Notes: generated by a model not told the origin, from the sequence alone. DNA of 64,000 nucleotides from Pseudoflavonifractor sp. AF19-9AC (GCF_003478995.1 NZ_QUGI01000004.1:170507-234506); one strand, 5' to 3'. Counted from the stretch's first letter, positions 37,773-47,120 are shown. A program made the numbers and translations.

Positions 37773-38183
37773 ATGACAGACTACTTTCATCTAAACATTG
37801 AACGCGACAAGCTATTATCCTTGTCAAGCCTTGGGCTTGCACATCTTGGAGACAGCGTATATGAGGTCATGGTACGCTCCTGGCTGTGTCTTCACGGTGC
37901 CGCCAAAGTGAAGGACCTCCACCGGGCCACGGTGAGCTATGTAGCCGCCCCCGCCCAGGCCAAACGGACCGAGCGCATTCTGCCTATCCTCACCCAGGAG
38001 GAACAGGATGTGTTTCGTCGGGGTCGCAACACCGCCCCCCACTCGGTCCCCAAGGCAGCCAGCCGAGGGGAGTATCAGACTGCCACCGGGCTGGAGGCCC
38101 TGTTTGGCTGGCTCTATCTCCAGGGCCGGACTAATCGGCTCAATGAGCTGTTCGCCCTGATGATGGAAGAGCCAACAGAATAA
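37773..38183 (+). CDS. mrnC: Mini-ribonuclease III
   Basis: 136 aa. RNase III catalytic domain without a dsRNA-binding domain: LGLAHLGDSVYEVMVR, with the acidic residues of the active site, and GLEALFGWLYL. In Bacillus MrnC matures 23S rRNA. The start at 37773 is chosen because the promoter's start point lies after the earlier ATG. Next to rqcH, 43 bases on. Confidence 0.92.
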   Translation: MTDYFHLNIERDKLLSLSSLGLAHLGDSVYEVMVRSWLCLHGAAKVKDLHRATVSYVAAPAQAKRTERILPILTQEEQDVFRRGRNTAPHSVPKAASRGEYQTATGLEALFGWLYLQGRTNRLNELFALMMEEPTE

Positions 38184-38226
38184 TCCCCCTTCTTTTTCAC
38201 TATCCCAAGTCGCGAGGTGATTTCCC

Positions 38227-39990
38227 ATGCCCTTGGACGCCCTGTGTCTGTCCGGACTGGTACACGAACTGAATACCGCCTTGATCGGCAGCAAAATTGA
38301 TAAAATCTATCAGCCCGGGAGGGATGAGGTGATTCTGGCCCTTCGCACCCCCTCCGGCAATCGGAAGCTGCTGCTCTCTGCCAATCCCAACCACCCCAGG
38401 CCTCAACTGACTGAGCTTTCCCGGGAAAACCCTGATGTCCCTCCCATGTTCTGCATGCTGCTGCGCAAGCACCTTACCGGCGGCCGGATTCTGGAGATTA
38501 AGCAGCCCCCGCTGGAGCGGGTGGTAGAGTTCCGTCTGGAAACTCTGGATGAGTTGGGAGATCGGGTGGAGCGTTCCCTGGTGCTGGAGGCTATGAACCG
38601 CCACTCCAATCTGATCTTGCTGGATGGTGACGGCCGCATCACCGACTGCCTGCGCCGGGTGGACAGCGACATGTCCGCCAAACGCCAGGTATTGCCCGGC
38701 ATGTTCTACCGCCTCCCCCCTGCCCAGGCAAAACGCAGCCCCCTGGGGCTGGATCGCGAGGAACTGCAGCGGTTGCTGAACGGCGCGCCGGAGGAGGCTC
38801 AGGCCGACCAGTGGCTGTTGGACACCTTCGGCGGCCTCTCCCCACTCATCTGCCGGGAGCTGGCCTTCCAGGCGGGTGGAAGTACCGATGTGCGGCTCAA
38901 TGTGCTGGGCGAGGAAGGCCGCCAGAAGCTGCTGGACAGTCTGGAAGGCCTTCTTCATTCTGTGTCGGAGTATTCCTTTACACCAACTCTAATTTCAATG
39001 GATGGAAAGCCAAAGGATTTCACCTTTCGCTTTATTGGCCAATACGGCGCTGCCGCCCAGCTGACCGCTTTTCCCTCCTTCTCCGCCCTGCTGGACCAGT
39101 TCTATGAGCAGCGGGAGAGCATGGAGCGCATCCGCCAGCGGGGCCAGGATCTCATCCGTTCCGTGACCAACGCCCGGGACCGCACCGCCCGCAAGCTTGC
39201 CAATCAGGAAAAGGAGGTTGCCGCCACCCTGGACCGGGACCGCCTGCGCCAGTTTGGTGACCTCATCACCTCCAACCTATACGCGATGAAAAAGGGCATA
39301 TCCTCCCTGCGCACCTCCAACTACTATGACCCTGAGGGGGCCGAAATTGATATCCCCCTGGACCCTCTCCTCACACCCCAACAGAATGCAGCTAAATACT
39401 ATAAGGAGTACAACAAAGCCAAGACCGCCCAGGCCATGCTCACCATCCAGATTGAAAAAGGAAAAAAAGAGCTGGATTATTTAAACAGCGTGCTGGAGTC
39501 CATCTCTCTTGCCGAGGGCGAAAAAGATCTCCAGGAGATTCGCCAGGAGCTCACCGACACCGGCTATCTCCGCCGCCCCTCCAAAGCCAAGGGACGGGAT
39601 AAGCGGGTGACCTCCAAGCCCATGGAGTTTCGCTCCTCTGCCGGACTCCGCATCTCCGTCGGAAAGAATAACACCCAAAACGACCTGCTCACCTGTAAGC
39701 TGGCCTCCAAGCAGGACATCTGGTTCCACACCCAGAAAATTCACGGTTCCCACGTCATTCTCTGGACGGAGGGAACCCAGCCCGACCTGCAGAGTCTCCA
39801 CGAGGCCGCCTGTCTGGCCGCCTGGTTCTCCCAGGGCCGGGAGTCCAGTAAGGTGGCGGTGGATTACACGCCGGTGAAATTTGTGAAGAAGCCTGGGGGC
39901 GCCCGGCCCGGCATGGTGATCTACACCACCTATGAGACTGCCTACGTCACCCCCAGCGAAGAACTGGTCAAACAGCTGAAACGGCGCTAA
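38227..39990 (+). CDS. rqcH: RqcH/NFACT family ribosome quality-control protein
   Basis: 587 aa. NFACT-N domain from the start (GLVHELNTALIGSKIDKIYQ), HhH and coiled coil at ~290-430, and the C-terminal NFACT-R domain (KQDIWFHTQKIHGSHVIL) at ~500-570. RqcH binds obstructed 50S subunits with peptidyl-tRNA and adds C-terminal Ala tails; older annotations say fibronectin-binding. Length and domain order are normal. Confidence 0.93.
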   Translation: MPLDALCLSGLVHELNTALIGSKIDKIYQPGRDEVILALRTPSGNRKLLLSANPNHPRPQLTELSRENPDVPPMFCMLLRKHLTGGRILEIKQPPLERVVEFRLETLDELGDRVERSLVLEAMNRHSNLILLDGDGRITDCLRRVDSDMSAKRQVLPGMFYRLPPAQAKRSPLGLDREELQRLLNGAPEEAQADQWLLDTFGGLSPLICRELAFQAGGSTDVRLNVLGEEGRQKLLDSLEGLLHSVSEYSFTPTLISMDGKPKDFTFRFIGQYGAAAQLTAFPSFSALLDQFYEQRESMERIRQRGQDLIRSVTNARDRTARKLANQEKEVAATLDRDRLRQFGDLITSNLYAMKKGISSLRTSNYYDPEGAEIDIPLDPLLTPQQNAAKYYKEYNKAKTAQAMLTIQIEKGKKELDYLNSVLESISLAEGEKDLQEIRQELTDTGYLRRPSKAKGRDKRVTSKPMEFRSSAGLRISVGKNNTQNDLLTCKLASKQDIWFHTQKIHGSHVILWTEGTQPDLQSLHEAACLAAWFSQGRESSKVAVDYTPVKFVKKPGGARPGMVIYTTYETAYVTPSEELVKQLKRR

Positions 39991-39995
39991 AAGAT

Positions 39996-40037
39996 AAACA
40001 TGAGCCCGACCGTGAACGGTCGGGCTCATGTTTTTTT
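39996..40037. terminator. bidirectional terminator rqcH/purF
   Basis: 17-bp perfect stem AAACATGAGCCCGACCG with TGAA loop and T-run; serves both convergent genes. Confidence 0.95.
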
Positions 40038-41436
40038 ATTCTTCCACCGAAATGGGGTAATGCTCTGTAAAGCAGCCCTCGCAGAACCCACACTTGGCGT
40101 CGGGCGCCAGATGACGAAGGTTCGCAATGGAAAGGTATTCCAGACTGTCTGCCCCGGTCATAGCTTCAATTTCTTCCAGGGAGTGGTGACAGGCAATCAG
40201 CTTCTCCTTGTCGGGAATATCGGTGCCGAAATAGCAGGGAGAAATGAAGGGCGGCGCCGACACCCGCATATGGACCTGGGTAGCTCCCGCCTCCCTCAGC
40301 AGGTTAATAATCTGGCTGCAGGTGGTACCGCGGACAATGGAATCATCCACCATCACCACACGCTTGCCCTCCACCTCGCTGCGCAGGGCAGACAGCTTGA
40401 TCCGCACAGCCTGCTCCCGGCTGCTTTGATCGGGTGTAATGAAGGTACGGCCCACATACCGGTTTTTCACAAACCCCATGCCCAGCGGGATTCCACTCTC
40501 CAGGGCATAGCCCCGAGCGGCGTCCAAGCCGGAGTCCGGAACTCCAACCACCAGGTCCGCTTCCACCGGCTTCTGTCGGGCCAGCAGGCGGCCGGCGTTC
40601 ATCCGCGCCCGGTGGACCGACTGGCCGGCAATGACCGAGTCAGGACGGGCAAAGTAGATATACTCAAAGATGCACATATGGGACAGACCACGGCAGTTGT
40701 CCCGGATGGAGGTCACCTTACCCTCCCGGACCACTACGATCTCTCCCGGATCCAGCTCCCGTTCCACCTGTCCGCCTACCGCTTCAATGGCGCAGGACTC
40801 CGAGGCAAAAAGAACAGCCTCCCCTTTCCGCCCCATGCACAACGGTCGGAAGCCCCAAGGGTCCCGACAGGCGATCAGCTTCTCGGGAGACATGACGAGC
40901 AGAGAGAAAGCCCCCTTCAGTTTTGAGGCCGCCCGGCATACCGCCTCCTCCACGCTGCCGCAGTGCAGCCGCTCCTGGGCAATGGCGTAGGCAATGAGTT
41001 CTGAATCACTGCTGGTGTGGAAGATGGCTCCTTTATATTCAAACTCCCGGCGCAGCTTGTCCACCCCTACCAGGTTTCCGTTGTGGACCACAGCCAAAGT
41101 TCCCTTCACATATTTGATGGTCAGCGGCTGTGCATTTTCCCGTTCTCCTGCTCCGGTGGTAGCATAGCGTACATGGCCCACTGCCATAGTCCCGTTCAGA
41201 CGCTCCAGCCGTTCCCGGTCGAACACCTCGCTGACCAGACCTACATCTTTATAACAGGACTGCTCCCGGTTGTTCATCGCCGCAATACCGCAGGCCTCCT
41301 GCCCCCGGTGTTGAAGGGCATAGAGCCCGTAATAGGTTGTCTGAGCACAGCCGCCTTTTGAATCCCAGATTCCAAATACGCCGCACTCCTCATGCAGTCC
41401 CCACTCCTCCTGCTTCCTCTGCGCCTCTGGTTCCAT
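40036..41436 (-). CDS. purF: amidophosphoribosyltransferase
   Basis: 466 aa. Short propeptide of ~17 residues, then the N-terminal glutaminase Cys in EECGVFGIWD. The PRTase domain has VVMVDDSIVRGTT. Cysteines near the C-terminus (CGFCEGC) fit the 4Fe-4S form known from Bacillus PurF. First committed step of purine synthesis. Its leader holds a terminator-like hairpin at the transcription start. Confidence 0.96.
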   Translation of the reverse strand: MEPEAQRKQEEWGLHEECGVFGIWDSKGGCAQTTYYGLYALQHRGQEACGIAAMNNREQSCYKDVGLVSEVFDRERLERLNGTMAVGHVRYATTGAGERENAQPLTIKYVKGTLAVVHNGNLVGVDKLRREFEYKGAIFHTSSDSELIAYAIAQERLHCGSVEEAVCRAASKLKGAFSLLVMSPEKLIACRDPWGFRPLCMGRKGEAVLFASESCAIEAVGGQVERELDPGEIVVVREGKVTSIRDNCRGLSHMCIFEYIYFARPDSVIAGQSVHRARMNAGRLLARQKPVEADLVVGVPDSGLDAARGYALESGIPLGMGFVKNRYVGRTFITPDQSSREQAVRIKLSALRSEVEGKRVVMVDDSIVRGTTCSQIINLLREAGATQVHMRVSAPPFISPCYFGTDIPDKEKLIACHHSLEEIEAMTGADSLEYLSIANLRHLAPDAKCGFCEGCFTEHYPISVEE

Positions 41437-41456
41437 GTTGCCGCATCTCCTTTCTG

Positions 41457-41494
41457 AAAAAAGACAACGGTGCCCTGTTCAGGCACCGTTGTCT
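41457..41494 (-). terminator. terminator-like hairpin in the purF leader
   Basis: On minus a 13-bp perfect stem (AGACAACGGTGCC with its complement) is followed by six T. It lies between the purF promoter and its ribosome binding site. No gene ends here, so it must act on the purF transcript itself. Confidence 0.8.
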
Positions 41495-41502
41495 GCTTCT
41501 TC

Positions 41503-41532
41503 ATTATAAAAGATTCGTTTTTCCTATTTCAA
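41503..41532 (-). promoter_or_regulatory. sigma-A promoter for purF
   Basis: On minus: TTGAAA (41527-41532), 18-bp spacer, TATAAT (41503-41508). The predicted start lies just before the hairpin at 41494. Confidence 0.75.
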
Positions 41533-41700
41533 GAAAAAACATCTGAAAAACCACACGATATTTTTTTACAATCCCGGTTTGTCCCATACAATCTACACAA
41601 TTTTACTTTCAATAATTACTGTGTTAAAAAGGACTATTCAAATTTTGGAAATTATGATATGATACTTCCATACATGTGAGAATCCTTAGGAGGTACGTTT

Positions 41701-42156
41701 ATGAAATGCCCCTTCTGTTCCCATTTAGAAAGTAAGGTCGTGGATTCCCGCCCTGCCGATGAGGGCGCCAGCATCCGGAGACGCCGGGAATGTCTGTCCT
41801 GCCACAAACGATTCACGACCTACGAGACCATGGAGAGCCTGCCCCTGGTGGTGGTTAAGAAGGACGGAAGCCGTCAGAGCTTCGACCGAAACAAGGTTAT
41901 GGCCGGTCTGATTCGCGCCTGTGAAAAGCGTCCGGTGCCCTACAACACCCTGGAGAGCATGGTCAACGAAATTGAGCAGGTACTTCAGAACAAGATGGAA
42001 CGGGAGGTCCCCTCTTCGGAGATTGGTGAACTGGTCATGGAGCGTCTGAAAAAAATTGACGAGGTAGCCTACGTCCGCTTCGCCTCCGTCTACCGCCAGT
42101 TCAAGGATATCAACACCTTCATGCACGAACTGAATAAGCTGCTGGAAGATAAATAA
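41701..42156 (+). CDS. nrdR: transcriptional repressor NrdR
   Basis: 151 aa. N-terminal zinc ribbon (CPFC ... CLSC) at 3-34, then an ATP-cone domain ([17 protein letters not shown]) at ~48-140. NrdR represses ribonucleotide reductase genes when dATP is high. TTAGGAGG precedes the ATG. Followed by a strong terminator. Confidence 0.97.
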   Translation: MKCPFCSHLESKVVDSRPADEGASIRRRRECLSCHKRFTTYETMESLPLVVVKKDGSRQSFDRNKVMAGLIRACEKRPVPYNTLESMVNEIEQVLQNKMEREVPSSEIGELVMERLKKIDEVAYVRFASVYRQFKDINTFMHELNKLLEDK

Positions 42157-42169
42157 TGTTCTTCCTTGC

Positions 42170-42204
42170 AAGTCGGCCCGGAGGACATCCGGGCCGACTT
42201 TTTT
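42170..42204 (+). terminator. terminator of nrdR
   Basis: 13-bp perfect stem AAGTCGGCCCGGA, 5-base loop, six T. Confidence 0.93.
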
Positions 42205-42309
42205 CTGTGCCTCTTTTCCCATCTCGCGGCTGCATGGCAGCTTTGTCACGGAACCTGGCACCAGATCCCGCAGGTTCTCATAGGATGGGGAAAAAACGGA
42301 GGTATTTCT

Positions 42310-43050
42310 ATGCCTATTATTTATCTTTCCCCATCCACTCAGGAGAACAATTACTTTGTCACTGGAGGCACCGAGGAGCAGTACATGAATCTGCTGGCTG
42401 ACAAAATGATTCCCTATCTGGACGCCTCGGGCATCCGCTATGTACGCAATACCCCCAGCATGACCGCCGCTTCCTCCATCGCCGCCTCCAACGCCGGAAA
42501 CTATGACCTGCACCTGGCCCTTCACTCCAATGCGGCGCCGGAATCCAAGTATGGCACCGTGCGGGGTTCCATCGTGTTCTATTACCCCAATAGTTCTAAA
42601 GGGAGGCGTGCAGCAGAAATCATTGCCGATGGTTTGAAGGACATCTACCCGGCCCCCAATCTGGTCCGCGCAGAGGGTACCACCGCCATCGGTGAGGTGC
42701 GCCGGGTCCGTGCTCCCTCCGTCTTCCTGGAACTTGCCTTCCACGACAATGTAGAGGACGCAAACTGGATCACGAATAACCTGGACGCCATTGCCCGAAA
42801 TCTGGTTCTCTCTCTCACCGAGTACTTTGGCATTCCCTTTTATGAGGCTGAGCTCAACCGGACCGGCATGGTAGATGTATCCTGGGGCGTTCTGAACATC
42901 CGGGCACAGCCCAATCAAAACGCTGCCATTCTGGCCCAGGCTCCCGATGGGGCTCCTTTGACCATTCTCAACCGCTCCAATGACTGGTATTTGGTCAATT
43001 ATAACGGCATCATCGGCTACGCCAGCGGCGACTTTATCACCATCAACTGA
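42310..43050 (+). CDS. N-acetylmuramoyl-L-alanine amidase with SH3 domain
   Basis: 246 aa from the ATG at 42310 (ACGGAGG before it). Amidase_3 fold: HLALHSNAAPE with a zinc His and SVFLELAFHDN with the catalytic Glu. The C-terminal ~65 residues are a bacterial SH3 domain (VLNIRAQPNQNA). No signal peptide. It lies 11 bases before a SleL-like gene, so spore-cortex or mother-cell wall hydrolysis during sporulation or germination is likely. Confidence 0.85.
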   Translation: MPIIYLSPSTQENNYFVTGGTEEQYMNLLADKMIPYLDASGIRYVRNTPSMTAASSIAASNAGNYDLHLALHSNAAPESKYGTVRGSIVFYYPNSSKGRRAAEIIADGLKDIYPAPNLVRAEGTTAIGEVRRVRAPSVFLELAFHDNVEDANWITNNLDAIARNLVLSLTEYFGIPFYEAELNRTGMVDVSWGVLNIRAQPNQNAAILAQAPDGAPLTILNRSNDWYLVNYNGIIGYASGDFITIN

Positions 43051-43061
43051 GGAGGCACCCA

Positions 43062-44342
43062 ATGGACATTCATGTGGTAAAACCGGGTGACACCCTCTAT
43101 TCCGTAGCACTCCGATACGGGGTTCCCATGTCCCAGCTCATCAACGACAACCAGCTCCCCGACCCTTCTCGTCTGGTCGTAGGGCAGACCCTGGTCGTCC
43201 AGTATCCCCTGCTCACCCACACAGTCCGTCCCGGCGACACTCTGTACTCCATTGCCGCCTCCCATGGCACCACCGTGCGTCAACTTCTGCGCAACAACCC
43301 CATTCTGGGCGGCGACAGCCTGATTATCCCTGGTCAGATTCTCACCATTTCCTTTCGACAGGAACAGGTAGGGACTCTGTCTGTCAACGGCTATGCAGAA
43401 CCCTCCGTTGATCCTTCTCTGCTGCACCGCACCCTTCCATATCTGTCGGCTCTGACTCCCTTTACCTATGGATTTACGTCTCAGGGCGTGCTTACTCCGC
43501 TGGATGATGCCGCACTGATTGAATCCGCCCTTCAGGCGGAGGTGCAACCCGTCCTCCACCTGTCCACGCTTACCAGGGACGGAACCTTTTCCAACGAACT
43601 CTCTCACATCGCGCTGACCGATCGTGCGGTACAGACCCAGCTGATTGCACAGCTGCTGCGCACAGTAGAACAGAGGGGCTATACGGCTGTGGACATTGAT
43701 TTTGAGTTTATCTATGGCGAGGATGCCAAGGCCTATGCCCAATTTATTGAACGCCTGCGCAGCAATCTTTCTCCCATGGGAATTCCGGTCATTGTAGCGT
43801 TGGCTCCTAAGGTCTTTGCCCAGCAGCAGGGAGATCTTTATGAGGGACACGATTACGCGGCCCTCAGCCAGGCCGCTGATTTTGTGCTTCTGATGACCTA
43901 TGAGTGGGGCTACACCTACGGTCCGCCCATGGCGGTGGCGCCCATTCGGAACGTGCGCCAGGTGGTGGATTACGCTCTGACCGAAATGGAGCCGGAAAAA
44001 ATCTATCTTGGAATTCCCAATTACGGCTATGACTGGACGCTCCCCTTCCAGCAAGGAAGCCGCGCTCGCTCCATCTCCAACCCGGAGGCGGTCACCATCG
44101 CCGCCGACCACTACGCAGCCATCCGCTTTGACGAAGCGGCACAGTCTCCCTGGTTCCGCTATGTGGATGACAGCGGTCAGGAACACGAGGTGTGGTTTGA
44201 GGATGCCAGAAGCATCCGTGCCAAGCTGGATCTGGCCCACACCTATGGTCTGCGGGGCGTAAGCTACTGGAACCTGATGCGGCCCTTCCCACAAAACTGG
44301 ACGGTACTCAACGCCCTGTACCGTATTCGGGAAGAACTTTAA
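43062..44342 (+). CDS. LysM-GH18 spore cortex glycosidase, SleL/YaaH-like
   Basis: 426 aa. Two LysM modules (~1-48 and ~50-96: VVKPGDTLYSVALRYGVP, TVRPGDTLYSIAASHGTT), then a GH18 domain with the catalytic DIDFEF at ~213-218. This is the SleL/YaaH layout: spore-coat-located N-acetylglucosaminidases that degrade cortex during germination. No signal peptide, as in those proteins. Operon partner is the amidase upstream. Confidence 0.9.
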   Translation: MDIHVVKPGDTLYSVALRYGVPMSQLINDNQLPDPSRLVVGQTLVVQYPLLTHTVRPGDTLYSIAASHGTTVRQLLRNNPILGGDSLIIPGQILTISFRQEQVGTLSVNGYAEPSVDPSLLHRTLPYLSALTPFTYGFTSQGVLTPLDDAALIESALQAEVQPVLHLSTLTRDGTFSNELSHIALTDRAVQTQLIAQLLRTVEQRGYTAVDIDFEFIYGEDAKAYAQFIERLRSNLSPMGIPVIVALAPKVFAQQQGDLYEGHDYAALSQAADFVLLMTYEWGYTYGPPMAVAPIRNVRQVVDYALTEMEPEKIYLGIPNYGYDWTLPFQQGSRARSISNPEAVTIAADHYAAIRFDEAAQSPWFRYVDDSGQEHEVWFEDARSIRAKLDLAHTYGLRGVSYWNLMRPFPQNWTVLNALYRIREEL

Positions 44343-44413
44343 GTCCGGGGCTGGATTTTTCCTCGTACATGGTGTAAAATTCTCCTCGAAACTGCACAAA
44401 GGAGGACATCACC

Positions 44414-44806
44414 ATGTCTGTTTCTGTTGGAATGAAGGGCCGCTGTGAGGCCACTGTGGATGAGAGCTTAACTGCCCAGGCCGCCGGCTCCGGTACTCTG
44501 CCCGTCTTTGCCACCCCCTGGATGTGCGCCCTGATGGAAAAGGCCGCCTGGACTGCCGTAGCTCCCGGCCTTGGTGAGGGTGAGAGCACCGTGGGTACCA
44601 AGCTGAGCATCTCCCATGTCTCCGCCACCCCGGTGGGCTTGAAGGTCTGGGCGGAGAGCGAGGTCACTTTGGTGGACGGCAAGCGCATTGAGTTCACCGT
44701 CAGCGCCTACGACGAGAAGGGACTGATCGGCTCTGGCACTCACGAGCGGTTTGTGGTCACGGACCAGCGCTTCCTGACCAAGGCGCAGAGCAAGAAGGAG
44801 GGCTGA
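44414..44806 (+). CDS. hotdog-fold thioesterase, FlK-like family, second copy
   Basis: 130 aa. Same layout as the protein at 8075: TPWMCALMEKAAWTA, VGTKLSISHVSATPVG with the conserved His, then a glycine-turn and HERFVV. Small acyl-CoA hydrolysis is expected; substrate unknown. AAAGGAGG precedes the ATG and the gene is followed after 3 bases by a YbaK-type gene. Confidence 0.85.
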   Translation: MSVSVGMKGRCEATVDESLTAQAAGSGTLPVFATPWMCALMEKAAWTAVAPGLGEGESTVGTKLSISHVSATPVGLKVWAESEVTLVDGKRIEFTVSAYDEKGLIGSGTHERFVVTDQRFLTKAQSKKEG

Positions 44807-44809
44807 ACC

Positions 44810-45286
44810 GTGTCCATTGAACGGGTTCGCGCCTATTTCCGTGATCTTGGGCGGGAACAGGATATTCTGGAATTTCCCGTATCCAGCGCCACTGTGGAGC
44901 TGGCCGCCCAGGCAGTTGGTGTGATTCCTGCCCGAATCGCCAAGACGCTCTCCTTCCTGGTGGAGGACAAGTGCGTCCTCATTGTGGCCGCCGGAGACGC
45001 CAAAATTGACAACTCCAAATACAAGGCCCAGTTCCACACCAAGGCCAAGATGCTCACCGCAGAACAGGCTCTGGAAATGACGGGCCATGCCGTAGGCGGT
45101 GTGTGTCCCTTTGCCAACCCGGAGGGCGTCACCACCTACCTGGACATTTCCCTTCAGCGCTTTGACACGGTCTTCCCTGCCGCAGGCAGCTCCAACTCTG
45201 CCATCGAGTTGACCTGCCCGGAGCTGGCGGAATACGCTCACAGCGCCGGATGGATCGATGTATGCAAAGGCTGGCAGGATGAATAA
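44810..45286 (+). CDS. YbaK/EbsC-type aminoacyl-tRNA deacylase domain protein
   Basis: 158 aa from a GTG at 44810, behind AAGGAGG. The fold is that of YbaK/ProX proteins: IAKTLSFLV, the conserved Lys of KIDNSKYKAQF, and VGGVCPFANPEGV. Such proteins edit mischarged tRNAs (Cys-tRNA-Pro or Ala-tRNA-Pro). Closely follows the thioesterase gene. Confidence 0.88.
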   Translation: MSIERVRAYFRDLGREQDILEFPVSSATVELAAQAVGVIPARIAKTLSFLVEDKCVLIVAAGDAKIDNSKYKAQFHTKAKMLTAEQALEMTGHAVGGVCPFANPEGVTTYLDISLQRFDTVFPAAGSSNSAIELTCPELAEYAHSAGWIDVCKGWQDE

Positions 45287-45291
45287 TCGAT

Positions 45292-45341
45292 AAAAAGGAG
45301 CCGGATTCACGGGCACAGCCCCATGAATCCGGCTCCTTTTT
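45292..45341. terminator. bidirectional terminator
   Basis: 18-bp stem AAAAAGGAGCCGGATTCA with its complement and T-runs either side; ends the YbaK gene and the convergent ABC-F gene. Confidence 0.93.
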
Positions 45342-46825
45342 CAAAGGCTCACCGTACGCGTGGCCACCGCCCGGCAAAAGGCCTGGTCGTGCTCCACGAA
45401 AAGCAAAGTAGGCTTTTCCCGCACAATCAGCTCCTCCAACTGCATCCGGGCATAGAGATCGATGTAGTTCAGCGGCTCATCCCACACATATAGATGGGCA
45501 CGCTGGCTCAAACTGGCCGCCAACAGCAACTTCTTTTTCTGTCCGGCGCTGTAAAAGGCCATATCCACGGAAAAAAGCTCCCGCGGAAAATCCAGCTTTC
45601 TCAGCACTCCCAACAGCAGAGGGGCCTCAATTCCCTGACCCTCGACCCATTCCATGAGATTTCCCTGCAAGAATCCGGTGTTCTGGGGTACGTAGGAGAT
45701 TTCCAAGCCCGACGCTCTCTGTATCACCCCTGTGTCGGGTTCAGTCTCACCCAGCAGCAGGCGCAGAAGGCTGGTTTTCCCGCATCCGTTTCCACCCGCC
45801 AGGCAGACTCGCTCTCCCGGCTCCATCGCAAAGTTTACACCCTGAAGGACAGGTTTCCCGCCCAAGGCAATGGATGCGTCCCTGGCCTGGAGCAGACATC
45901 GGCTGGAAAGGCTGGGAGCGGTGATCAGTTTCAGCGCATCATATCGCTCCACATCCCGCAGCAAACCCTGTTTTTCCTCGATGGCCTGCTTCTGCCGGTT
46001 TTCCAGGCTTTTGGACCGTTTCATCAGCTTGGCTGCCTTATGGCCCACATAGCCGCGGTCAGGACGCAGGCCCGAGTTTTTGCTGCCGTACTTGGTCCGC
46101 TCCACCCGGTCCGACCAATCTCCGGTACGGCGGACAGCCTGTTCCAGGCGGCGAATCTCCCCTCTTAGTTCCTGGTTTCGGGCCAGCTCTCCCTGATCTC
46201 TGGCCTGCTTTTCCCGCAGCCAGGAGGAGCAGTCTCCCCGCACGACCTCCGTCCCCGTCTTGTTCAAGGCCAAAATGTGGTCCACACAGCCATCCAGAAA
46301 GTCCCGGTCGTGGGACACCAGCAGGAAGCCTCGCTTCAGCCTGGAAAGGTAGCGGGCCACCATCTGTCGGCCCGGACCATCCAAGTGGTTTGTGGGCTCA
46401 TCCAGCATCAGGTAATCCCTCTGCCCCAGAAACAGGGCCGCCAGAAGCGCCCGGGTCTGTTCTCCGCCGCTGAGGCTCTGGAAAGGCCGATCCAGAATCG
46501 TTTCCTCCAGCCCCAACAGTCTCAGTTCCCGCTGCAGCCGCCATAGCTCCTCGCCCTGCGACAATTCCTCCAGCACCCTTTCGGTGGGCAATGTCGGATC
46601 CAAGATCGGCTGCGGCACGCAGCGGCAGGGCTCCGGACAGGAAATTGTCCCCTTGCCCTGTAATCTGCCCTCCAGAAGGCCCAGCAAGGTGGTCTTGCCT
46701 CGTCCGTTACGCCCCACCACTCCAAGCTTCCAGTTGGTATCCAGCTGCAAATTCAGATCTTCAAATACGGGGAGCACAGCTCCCTCATAAGAAAACGTAA
46801 GATGTGTTATGGTAATAAGCGCCAT
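45341..46825 (-). CDS. ABC-F ribosomal protection protein, Lsa-like
   Basis: 494 aa from the ATG at 46825 behind GGAGGG; the frame is open upstream but overlaps the leader. Two ABC domains: Walker A GRNGRGKTT and GGNGCGKTS, signatures LSGGEQTR and SAGQKKK, Walker B MLDEP and WDEP, and a charged linker in between. No membrane segments. The degenerate second signature resembles Lsa/Vga-type ABC-F proteins, which free ribosomes from lincosamides, pleuromutilins and streptogramin A. The drug spectrum is not predictable. Its attenuator leader supports antibiotic-inducible control. Confidence 0.88.
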   Translation of the reverse strand: MALITITHLTFSYEGAVLPVFEDLNLQLDTNWKLGVVGRNGRGKTTLLGLLEGRLQGKGTISCPEPCRCVPQPILDPTLPTERVLEELSQGEELWRLQRELRLLGLEETILDRPFQSLSGGEQTRALLAALFLGQRDYLMLDEPTNHLDGPGRQMVARYLSRLKRGFLLVSHDRDFLDGCVDHILALNKTGTEVVRGDCSSWLREKQARDQGELARNQELRGEIRRLEQAVRRTGDWSDRVERTKYGSKNSGLRPDRGYVGHKAAKLMKRSKSLENRQKQAIEEKQGLLRDVERYDALKLITAPSLSSRCLLQARDASIALGGKPVLQGVNFAMEPGERVCLAGGNGCGKTSLLRLLLGETEPDTGVIQRASGLEISYVPQNTGFLQGNLMEWVEGQGIEAPLLLGVLRKLDFPRELFSVDMAFYSAGQKKKLLLAASLSQRAHLYVWDEPLNYIDLYARMQLEELIVREKPTLLFVEHDQAFCRAVATRTVSL

Positions 46826-46925
46826 ATAGGAAGCCCTCCTGTCTTCATAAAAATAGCCGCAGGAGGAACATCCCTCTCGCGGCAAGACAGAAGACGGCAC
46901 CACACAGGCTGCCGCAATCCAATCG

Positions 46926-46962
46926 AAAAACCGGAAGCGGGCGCAATTCCCCCTGCTGCCGG
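46926..46962 (-). terminator. attenuator terminator in ABC-F leader
   Basis: On minus: CCGGCAGCAGGGGG and GCCCGCTTCCGG form an imperfect GC-rich stem followed by TTTTTC. It lies between the leader peptide and the ABC-F start, ~100 bases before the gene. Confidence 0.65.
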
Positions 46963-47014
46963 CACGACGAAACCGGGCCCCACTCTGCGGCCCGTTCTGT
47001 TTCTCCGTACCAAA

Positions 47015-47035
47015 TCAGCAAGCGGTCTTGCGCAT
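47015..47035 (-). CDS. leader peptide MRKTAC of the ABC-F gene
   Basis: Six codons, ATG to TGA, 26 bases after the predicted transcription start and preceded by CGGAGG at 7-8 bases. Short upstream ORFs of this kind sense ribosome-stalling drugs and switch off the terminator ahead of ABC-F genes such as vmlR or msrD. The role here is inference from layout. Confidence 0.6.
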   Translation of the reverse strand: MRKTAC

Positions 47036-47067
47036 GTTTTCGCCTCCGGTTCCTCTAAGTTGTTACG

Positions 47068-47096
47068 ACTATAACACGTCCGGTCTCTGCTGTCAA
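47068..47096 (-). promoter_or_regulatory. sigma-A promoter for ABC-F leader
   Basis: On minus: TTGACA (47091-47096), 17-bp spacer, TATAGT (47068-47073). The leader is ~235 bases long. Confidence 0.85.
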
Positions 47097-47120
47097 GGCA
47101 GCCACTCCCCTGCCTCCAAC

